DNA of 11,997 bases from NCBI GenBank assembly GCA_910578605.1, contig CAJTQG010000062.1, positions 1-11,997 of the forward strand, in the 5' to 3' direction. Positions 1 through 5,786 of the stretch are shown piece by piece. The translations under genes were made by a program, and so were the position numbers. Each line of letters begins with the position of its first letter. Position 1 is the stretch's first letter. The DNA is from an uncultured Lachnospiraceae bacterium. Its GTDB lineage: Bacteria > Bacillota > Clostridia > Lachnospirales > Lachnospiraceae. The notes beneath the pieces are model-generated. The model ran no database searches. It was not told where the DNA came from and saw nothing but the letters and a program-made list of their open reading frames with translations.

Positions 1-58
1 GGTCACCCGACCTACACCCTTAGCAGGGGCGCCTCTTCAGCCACTTGAGTATTTCTCC
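1..58 (-). tRNA. tRNA-Ser (anticodon GCU), 5' part only
   Basis: This is the 5' portion of a serine tRNA reading AGC/AGU codons, cut by the left window edge. Read on the minus strand from position 58, it shows the acceptor strand GGAGAAA, then T8 and A9. A D-arm closed by CTC/GAG follows, with AAGTGGCTGAA between. The anticodon stem is CGCCC paired with GGGTG (one G-T pair) around the loop CTGCTAA, which gives anticodon GCT. The following bases begin the long variable arm expected of a class II tRNA. The rest of the variable arm, the T-arm and the acceptor 3' strand lie outside the window. A good promoter sits about 55 bp upstream. Confidence 0.93.
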
Positions 59-112
59 TGAGCCTGAATTTACATATAGTATTCATTTAACTGCGCCTAC
101 AACGCAAGACAT

Positions 113-141
113 ATAATATCAAAAAAACAAGTCATTGTCAA
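113..141 (-). promoter_or_regulatory. sigma-A-type promoter for tRNA-Ser
   Basis: On the minus strand a perfect -35 hexamer TTGACA (136-141) is followed by a 17-bp spacer and a -10 hexamer TATTAT (113-118, 5 of 6 matches to TATAAT). Transcription should start near position 105, giving a leader of roughly 45-50 nt before the tRNA 5' end at 58. This is the best promoter match I found in the window. It fits a strongly expressed stable RNA transcribed independently of the fumarase genes upstream. Confidence 0.75.
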
Positions 142-294
142 TTGCTTTTTCCATTTTTGATATTTTTTTCCATCTATCTTTCTTTTCGTTATATAATTAT
201 AATATTGGTATTTTTGTTTTTCCCTTTTCTTTACAATATTCTGATACAATATTTTTAATTGTATTGGTTAATATTATAATTGTTATATTGGTTA
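142..294. other. AT-rich spacer between fumB and the tRNA promoter
   Basis: This stretch is very AT-rich and I see no gene in it. It contains an 11-bp inverted repeat, ATTATAATATT at 196-206 and its complement at 270-280. It also has a small hairpin, ATACAAT (244-250) with ATTGTAT (258-264). Neither has a GC-rich stem or a run of T on the minus strand, so I cannot call a fumB terminator. In sequence this AT-rich, such repeats can arise by chance. Confidence 0.4.
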
Positions 295-849
295 TCATCT
301 TTCTCTATTATACTCATTTATTGCTGTTTCATACAAATTATTTCCTTTACTATCAATTACCACGACAACTGGCAATTTTTCTACCTGCAGCTCTCTTATT
401 GCCTCAGTTCCCAAATCATCATAGGCAATCACTTTACTTTCCTTGATACATTTTGACAGCAGAGCACCAGCTCCGCCCACTGCCGCAAAATATATGGCAT
501 TATTCCTGACTACAGCCTGCCTTACATCCTCTGTGCGCTTTCCCTTTCCTATCATTCCCTTTAATCCCAAATCAAGAAGTGTAGGAGTATATTTATCCAT
601 TCTGCTTGCTGTTGTAGGCCCAGCTGAACCAATCACCTTTCCCTCTCTAGCGGGGGATGGACCCATATAATAAATAACATTATTTTTTAAATCCATTGGC
701 AATTTTTCTTCATTCTTTAATGTCTCATCCATTCGCTTATGAGCAGCATCTCTAGCCGTATATATTTTTCCGGTAATATAAACATAATCCCCGGCCTGTA
801 AATCTTTTATTTCACTTTCCACCAAAGGTGCCTGTATGTATTTTTCCAT
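295..849 (-). CDS. fumB: Class I fumarate hydratase, beta (C-terminal domain) subunit
   Basis: This is the small subunit of the two-chain, iron-sulfur fumarase (TtdB-like family), which with the alpha subunit interconverts fumarate and malate in the cytoplasm. The 184-residue product has the family's substrate-binding signature GSAGPTTASRMD at residues 74-85. Further along are GKGK (101-104) and FAAVGGAGALL (121-131), also typical of the family. Length is normal for the beta subunit. I chose the ATG at 849 because GGAG lies 6 bp upstream. An in-frame ATG at 861 would add four residues (MEII) but has its AGGA abutting the start codon. The gene lies 115 bp downstream of the alpha-subunit gene in the same direction. 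A related L-tartrate dehydratase activity cannot be excluded from sequence. The symbol denotes the subunit, not the single-chain E. coli FumB. Confidence 0.92.
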   Translation of the reverse strand: MEKYIQAPLVESEIKDLQAGDYVYITGKIYTARDAAHKRMDETLKNEEKLPMDLKNNVIYYMGPSPAREGKVIGSAGPTTASRMDKYTPTLLDLGLKGMIGKGKRTEDVRQAVVRNNAIYFAAVGGAGALLSKCIKESKVIAYDDLGTEAIRELQVEKLPVVVVIDSKGNNLYETAINEYNRER

Positions 850-907
850 TATAATCTCCATTCCTGTGTTGCTTTCTACACTTGCTATAATTCATACTAC
901 ACATAAA

Positions 908-930
908 TCAGCAATGCTTCAACAAGCTGA
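908..930 (-). other. possible hairpin in the fumA-fumB spacer
   Basis: On the minus strand TCAGC (926-930) can pair with GCTGA (908-912) across a 13-nt loop that itself contains GCTT/AAGC. An 8-bp palindrome, TGACGTCA, overlaps the upstream side at 928-935. The stem is short and no T-tract follows, so it is not a terminator. It could be an mRNA-processing or translation-tuning element, or chance. Confidence 0.25.
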
Positions 931-964
931 CGTCATTCCATTTACGTTCAACTAATCTTTTCTT

Positions 965-1807
965 CTATATTACTCTTGTTACATGTCTGTTAACATGACA
1001 GCACATATTCACTGCCACAGGAAGACCTGCTATGTGCGTTGGATATGTCTCAATATTCACTGCCAATGCTGTCTGTGTTCCTCCTAAGCCTCCCGGTCCA
1101 ATACCAGATTTGTTTATTTTCTCTAACAATTCTTCTTCCAATTCTTTCACATATGGAATATGAGAGTGTTCATTTACATTTCTTGTCAATGCTTTTTTTG
1201 ATAAGAGTGCACATTTCTCAAAGGTTCCTCCAATCCCCACTCCAACTACAATAGGTGGACAGGCATTAGGCCCTGCCTCCTTTACAGCTTGAACCACAGC
1301 ATTTTTTACACCATCTATTCCATCTGCTGGTTTCAGCATAAATATTCTGCTCATATTTTCACTTCCAAAACCTTTAGGTGCTATTGTGATGGTAACCTGA
1401 TCTCCTTCTATTATCTCATAATGTATCACAGCCGGAGTATTATCCTTTGTATTATTTCTAATAATAGGATCATCCACCACTGATTTTCGGAGAAATCCTT
1501 CTGTATAGCCTTGACGAACTCCCTGGTTAATGGCTGTTTCCAGATTTCCTCCTTCAAAATGTACTTCCTGTCCTATCTGAATAAAAATAACCGCCATTCC
1601 TGTATCCTGACAAATTGGTATCATTTCTTTTCCCGCAATCTCAAGATTATCCTCTAACTGCTGTAAAATTTGTTTTCCTAATGGGGATTCCTCATTATTT
1701 TCAGCTTTCTTTAAAGCATCCCTCATATCCTTTGATAAAAAATGATTTGCCTCTATACACATTTCTTTTATATTTTTTGTAATTTCTTCCACACTGATAT
1801 TTCTCAT
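965..1807 (-). CDS. fumA: Class I fumarate hydratase, alpha ([4Fe-4S]) subunit
   Basis: This is the large subunit of the heteromeric class I fumarase (TtdA-like), which carries the oxygen-sensitive [4Fe-4S] cluster that activates substrate for reversible fumarate hydration. The 280-residue product has the three expected cysteine sites: Cys66 in ICQDTG, Cys183 in GPNACPP, and Cys269/Cys270 in the C-terminal MCCH. Family blocks KGFGSEN (145-151), GVGIGGTFEKCA (189-200) and GIGPGGLGGTQTA (235-247) are intact. I chose the ATG at 1807, with a modest AGG 7 bp upstream. An in-frame extension to a TTG at 1834 is unlikely because it adds nine residues that do not look like family sequence. It probably supplies fumarate or malate in a partial, anaerobic TCA pathway. 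L-tartrate dehydratase is the main alternative. Confidence 0.93.
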   Translation of the reverse strand: MRNISVEEITKNIKEMCIEANHFLSKDMRDALKKAENNEESPLGKQILQQLEDNLEIAGKEMIPICQDTGMAVIFIQIGQEVHFEGGNLETAINQGVRQGYTEGFLRKSVVDDPIIRNNTKDNTPAVIHYEIIEGDQVTITIAPKGFGSENMSRIFMLKPADGIDGVKNAVVQAVKEAGPNACPPIVVGVGIGGTFEKCALLSKKALTRNVNEHSHIPYVKELEEELLEKINKSGIGPGGLGGTQTALAVNIETYPTHIAGLPVAVNMCCHVNRHVTRVI

Positions 1808-1825
1808 TTTTATACCTATGCATAT

Positions 1826-1841
1826 CACAAGCAAGCTTGTG
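1826..1841. repeat. perfect inverted repeat upstream of fumA
   Basis: CACAAGC (1826-1832) and GCTTGTG (1835-1841) form a 7-bp inverted repeat with a 2-bp centre, about 19 bp upstream of the fumA ATG. It could be an operator or an mRNA hairpin near the ribosome site. The symmetry is plain, but I cannot assign a regulator. The 271-bp spacer 1808-2078 also holds weaker hairpins at 1881-1899 (CTATTTT/AAAATAG) and 2049-2064. It has a lone -10-like TATACT (1862-1867, minus strand) without a good -35, so no promoter for fumA is called. Confidence 0.35.
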
Positions 1842-2048
1842 TTACTGCTCGTGCAACAGAAAGTATATGTTACAAACCTTCTATTTTCTTAAAAAATAGG
1901 CTAAAAGAAGGCGCAGTAAGCATAATTTCCTTTCTTTATAAATTCTTTATATCTTTTAACATTTCTTTCAACCTTCCGACTATGCTGGCAAAACAGACAC
2001 AAAGGATTGATAACAAGATTACATATCACCTTTTATGGCATCCCCAAG

Positions 2049-2064
2049 AATGAAAGTTTTCATT
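2049..2064. repeat. short inverted repeat just past the membrane-protein gene
   Basis: AATGAAA (2049-2055) and TTTCATT (2058-2064) form a 7-bp inverted repeat 15 bp beyond the stop codon of the 2079-2975 gene. The stem is AT-rich and lacks a downstream T-run on the minus strand. It is at best a weak 3'-end structure. Confidence 0.3.
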
Positions 2065-2078
2065 AATAACAAAGTATA

Positions 2079-2975
2079 TTACTTTGCCAGTGCTGCTTTG
2101 GCAATATATTCCTTATCTTCCTGTTGATATGATTTATATTTTTCAGAGTCCACTAAAAAGGCTGCTATATTTGCCTCCTTAAAATTAGTATCTTTAAAAT
2201 CCAGAGTAACTGTATTTACTGTATTTAATCTATCCGTTAAGGACTCATTTTCTTCTAATATGTAACTGAAATTGGGAATACTACCCTCTATAATATCTGT
2301 TTCTGCCATTATGTTTTCATCATTTTCCCAACAGAGTACATAGATTTTGTCATTATCCTTTTTACTTAAATTCTCGCTGGTTCTATAACGCAAGGTGTAT
2401 GTGTTCTCTGTCCTGTCTACTATATAGATTTGATTCCAGCTTTCCTCCTCACCTTTTCTAATGGGGTTACTGAAATACCTATCCTCCGCTTTTTCTACTT
2501 TTCCATCCTTAACCGTAATGGTAATTGTCAAATCCTTCACAAAATCTCCCAGATAATATTGATTTTTTTCTTCCTGTTCCGATTTTTGGTAAATTAAAGC
2601 TCTGACATTTGCAGTTGTATATTGATTGCCGTCGGCATCCATACTGTCCCACTTTACTTTATCATGCACCTTAGCATAAGCCTGATACCATTTATTATCT
2701 TCCTTGTACTGCTCCTGAAACTCAGAATTTTGTTCCACAGGCTTAATATTCCCGCCGTCTGTCTCCCAACACACATAGATTTCTTCATCTGTTTTTGAAT
2801 AATTGACGGACAACTCACCATTTTCATTCACACTGATATATAGACTATTCGTTACGTTTTTATCAAAATATTGATTGGCAACATCTAATATAAACAAATA
2901 AGCGCCTACCGCCAAAAAACCAATCAGCAGTGTAAGCCCCCCTCTTTGCATAAATAATTTCAGCTTTTCCTTCAC
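2079..2975 (-). CDS. Membrane-anchored protein with a duplicated extracytoplasmic domain, function unknown
   Basis: I do not recognise this 298-residue protein. Residues 2-11 are basic (K2, K4, K6, R11). One hydrophobic segment follows at about 13-31, then a soluble acidic region to the end, consistent with an N-in, C-out signal anchor. There is no lipobox or sortase motif. The soluble part looks like two copies of one domain. IYVCWETDGGNI (66-77) resembles IYVLCWENDENI (211-222), and TANVRALIYQKSE (121-133) resembles EANIAAFLVDSEK (267-279). The offset is about 146 residues for both pairs. Each copy keeps a Cys-Trp pair (C69-W70 and C215-W216). The start is GTG at 2975, with AAGGAG 8 bp upstream. 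It lies 102 bp downstream of gyrA beyond a hairpin, so it is probably not part of the gyrase operon. No promoter is evident. Confidence 0.8.
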   Translation of the reverse strand: MKEKLKLFMQRGGLTLLIGFLAVGAYLFILDVANQYFDKNVTNSLYISVNENGELSVNYSKTDEEIYVCWETDGGNIKPVEQNSEFQEQYKEDNKWYQAYAKVHDKVKWDSMDADGNQYTTANVRALIYQKSEQEEKNQYYLGDFVKDLTITITVKDGKVEKAEDRYFSNPIRKGEEESWNQIYIVDRTENTYTLRYRTSENLSKKDNDKIYVLCWENDENIMAETDIIEGSIPNFSYILEENESLTDRLNTVNTVTLDFKDTNFKEANIAAFLVDSEKYKSYQQEDKEYIAKAALAK

Positions 2976-3028
2976 GGTAAATTCTCCTTCAATTTTGTTT
3001 CTTTATTCCTCCGATGATTTTACTATTT

Positions 3029-3068
3029 TAGAGGCTGCCCCATTGGCCATTTAATGTGACAGCCCCTA
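3029..3068 (-). terminator. imperfect hairpin after gyrA, possible terminator
   Basis: On the minus strand, GGCTGTCACATT (3053-3064) pairs with AATGGGGCAGCC (3033-3044) around an 8-nt loop, with one G-T pair and one mismatch. Past one further mismatch the stem continues three more pairs outward to 3029/3068. It begins about 10 bp after the gyrA stop codon, where a terminator would be expected. The sequence after it is TCTAAAATAG, not a T-run, so it is not a textbook rho-independent terminator. A dispersed palindromic repeat or an RNA-stabilising 3' hairpin is also possible. Confidence 0.5.
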
Positions 3069-3077
3069 TTTGAATCT

Positions 3078-5765
3078 TTAATTATCTTCCTGTTGATTTT
3101 CTTGAAGTTTTTTGTCTTCCTCTGCTCTCTCAAGCAGCTTATCTATTCCGCTGTCCGCTGCAGGCATATTGTTGCCTTGAACTGCAATGTCATTTTTGTT
3201 TTCCTGTACCTCTTTATTCACATTAGGCTGATGCTGTTCATCAGACTTAATATCCTGTCCTGCCTGAGCCTGAACATCTTCATTTTCTTGTAATTCCTGA
3301 TTATCTTGCGTCTCATCAGAAGGAATCTCCTGTCTTACTTTAGCAATACTTGCCACCTTAACACCTTCATCTAAGTTTATAAGCTTCACACCAGATGTAA
3401 TTCTTCCCACCTTGGAAATATCATTGGCATAGAGCTGAATAATAATTCCCTCATTTGTAATCATCATAATTTCATGCTCTGGAGTTACAGCCTTTGCTCC
3501 CACAACATTTCCTGTTTTTTCTGTGATTTTGTAACACTTAACCCCTTTTCCTCCTCGGTGCTGCACATTAAATTCCTCTATGGAAGTACGTTTACCCATA
3601 CCCTTTTCCGATACGAACAACATATCATCTCCCTGAGTATTCATCTGCATTGCCACTACCTTGTCATTATCATCTAAATTCATTCCGATTACACCCATAG
3701 ACTTGCGTCCTGTTTTTCGCACATCGGTTTCTTTAAATTTAATACATTGGCCAAACCTGGTAACTAACAGAATCTCCTTCGTATTATCTGTTACCTTTAC
3801 CTCGATTAATTCGTCGTCCTCACGAAGCAATATACCTTGAATACCTGTTTTTCTAATGTTAGCATATTCTTTAATGGATGTTTTCTTTACCAATCCGTTT
3901 TGTGTTGCCATCATTAAATATTTGTTTTCATCATACTCGCGAATAGGTATAACAGCGGTAATCTTTTCCTCCGGCAACAGCTGAAGTAAATTGATAATGG
4001 CAGTTCCCCTTGCGGTTCTTCCCGCCTCTGGAATCTCATATGCCTTCAGACGATATACCTTTCCAATGCTAGTAAAGAACATAATATAGTGATGAGTTGT
4101 TGCCATCAACAAATCCTCAATGTAATCATCCTCTATTGTCTGCATTCCCTTAATACCTTTGCCACCTCTATTTTGACTCTTGAAATTATCAGTTGTCATT
4201 CTCTTGATATATCCAAGCCTTGTCATGGCAATTACTGTATTTTCAACCGGTATTAAGTCCTCTGCGCTAATATCAAACTCATCAAAGCCGATGGAGGTTC
4301 TTCTGTCATCTCCATACTTTTCTCTGATAATCAAAATTTCTTCTCTAATTACACCTAACAATTTCTTTTCATCAGCTAAAATTGCTCTCAACTCTTTGAT
4401 TGTTTCCTGAAGCTCCTTATATTCTGCTTCTAACTTTTCTCTCTCCAAGCCTGTAAGAGCTCTCAGACGCATATCTACAATGGCCTGAGCCTGCTTATCT
4501 GTCAGTTCAAAAGCATCAATCAAACCTTCCTTGGCATCCACTGTAGTGCGGGAACCGCGGATAATACGAATTACTTCATCAATATGGTCTAAGGCAATCA
4601 TCAAGCCCTCCAAAATATGGGCTCTCTCCTCCGCCTTGTTAAGTTCATACTTTGTTCTTCTTGTAACCACGTCTTTTTGATGCAGAAGATAATTGTCAAG
4701 CATCTGATGTAAATTCAGCACTTTTGGTTCATTGTTCACAAGAGCCAGCATAATTACACCAAAAGTATCCTGCATCTGGGTATGCTTATGTAATTGATTT
4801 AAGATAATATTGGGATTCACATCTCTTCTCAGCTCAATTACAATTCTCATACCATCCTTGTTGGACTCATCTGTCAAATTGGTAATACCATCTATTTTTT
4901 TATCTTTTACTAAATTTGCTATATTTTCAATAAGTCTGGCTTTATTGACCATAAATGGAATCTCAGTGACAATAATTCTATTTTTACCGTTTTCCATTGG
5001 CTCAATATTAGAAACCGCCCGAACCTTGATTTTGCCTCGACCTGTCCGATAAGCCTCCTGAATCCCTCTCGTTCCTAATATCACACCGCCTGTGGGAAAA
5101 TCCGGCCCTTTAATAATTTCTAATATTTCCTCTAACTCTGTCTCTCTGTCCTCATAAATCTGGTTATCAATAATTTTTACTACAGCGCTGATAACTTCCC
5201 GCAGGTTGTGAGGAGGAATATTAGTTGCCATACCTACCGCAATACCGTTTGTTCCGTTTACTAATAGATTAGGGTAGCGGGATGGCAGCACTGTTGGTTC
5301 CTTCTCCGTCTCATCGAAGTTAGGAACAAAATCTACTGTGTCTTTATTGATGTCAGCTAACATCTCCATGGAGAGCTTGCTGAGCCTTGCCTCCGTATAA
5401 CGCATAGCGGCGGCGCCGTCACCGTCCACAGAACCAAAATTTCCATGTCCATCCACAAGAGGATAACGAGTGGACCATTCCTGAGCCAAATTTACTAAAG
5501 CGCCATAAATGGAGCTGTCACCATGGGGATGATATTTACCCATAGTATCACCCACAATACGCGCACATTTACGATGTGGTTTGTCCGGCCCATTATTTAA
5601 TTCTATCATGGAAAATAGTATTCTTCTCTGTACCGGCTTTAATCCATCCCTTACATCAGGCAATGCTCTGGATGCTATCACACTCATCGCATAATCTATG
5701 TAGGATTTTTCCATTGTCTTCTTCAAGTCCACTTCATGAACTTTGTCAAAGATATTTTCATCCAT
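3078..5765 (-). CDS. gyrA: DNA gyrase subunit A
   Basis: GyrA is the breakage-reunion subunit of the A2B2 gyrase that introduces negative supercoils. The 895-residue product shows the winged-helix/tower region with the catalytic Tyr123 in AAAMRYTEARL. The C-terminal beta-pinwheel contains the GyrA box QNRGGKG at 531-537, which marks it as gyrase and not ParC. A second related blade motif, QHRGGKG, is at 735-741. In the quinolone-determining region HGDSSIYGALV (81-91), Ser84 corresponds to E. coli Ser83. The E. coli Asp87 position is Gly88. After the last blade (about residue 810) an acidic, Gln/Asn-rich tail of about 85 residues extends the protein beyond the usual 820-840 of Firmicutes. The ATG at 5765 has GGAGG about 10 bp upstream. 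gyrB ends 21 bp upstream, so the two are surely co-transcribed. Confidence 0.98.
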   Translation of the reverse strand: MDENIFDKVHEVDLKKTMEKSYIDYAMSVIASRALPDVRDGLKPVQRRILFSMIELNNGPDKPHRKCARIVGDTMGKYHPHGDSSIYGALVNLAQEWSTRYPLVDGHGNFGSVDGDGAAAMRYTEARLSKLSMEMLADINKDTVDFVPNFDETEKEPTVLPSRYPNLLVNGTNGIAVGMATNIPPHNLREVISAVVKIIDNQIYEDRETELEEILEIIKGPDFPTGGVILGTRGIQEAYRTGRGKIKVRAVSNIEPMENGKNRIIVTEIPFMVNKARLIENIANLVKDKKIDGITNLTDESNKDGMRIVIELRRDVNPNIILNQLHKHTQMQDTFGVIMLALVNNEPKVLNLHQMLDNYLLHQKDVVTRRTKYELNKAEERAHILEGLMIALDHIDEVIRIIRGSRTTVDAKEGLIDAFELTDKQAQAIVDMRLRALTGLEREKLEAEYKELQETIKELRAILADEKKLLGVIREEILIIREKYGDDRRTSIGFDEFDISAEDLIPVENTVIAMTRLGYIKRMTTDNFKSQNRGGKGIKGMQTIEDDYIEDLLMATTHHYIMFFTSIGKVYRLKAYEIPEAGRTARGTAIINLLQLLPEEKITAVIPIREYDENKYLMMATQNGLVKKTSIKEYANIRKTGIQGILLREDDELIEVKVTDNTKEILLVTRFGQCIKFKETDVRKTGRKSMGVIGMNLDDNDKVVAMQMNTQGDDMLFVSEKGMGKRTSIEEFNVQHRGGKGVKCYKITEKTGNVVGAKAVTPEHEIMMITNEGIIIQLYANDISKVGRITSGVKLINLDEGVKVASIAKVRQEIPSDETQDNQELQENEDVQAQAGQDIKSDEQHQPNVNKEVQENKNDIAVQGNNMPAADSGIDKLLERAEEDKKLQENQQEDN

Positions 5766-5786
5766 ACTAAGGTTTCCTCCTCTATT

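Noticed and set aside
244..264. fumB rho-independent terminator
   Set aside because: The ATACAAT/ATTGTAT hairpin has an all-weak stem and no T-run on the minus strand.
135..446. 103-codon plus-strand open frame over the AT-rich spacer and fumB end
   Set aside because: Its Phe/Ile/Leu/Tyr-rich content is what AT-rich DNA gives in any open frame. It runs into fumB antisense and its start lies in the tRNA promoter -35 element.
876..904. Promoter for fumB inside the fumA-fumB gap
   Set aside because: TTGAAG and TAGTAT are 17 bp apart on the minus strand but each matches only 4 of 6 consensus bases, which AT-rich sequence gives by chance.
1742..2053. 103-codon plus-strand open frame in the fumA upstream spacer
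   Set aside because: It overlaps the 5' end of fumA on the opposite strand, has no ribosome site before its first ATG and no recognisable protein character. It is most likely a chance frame.
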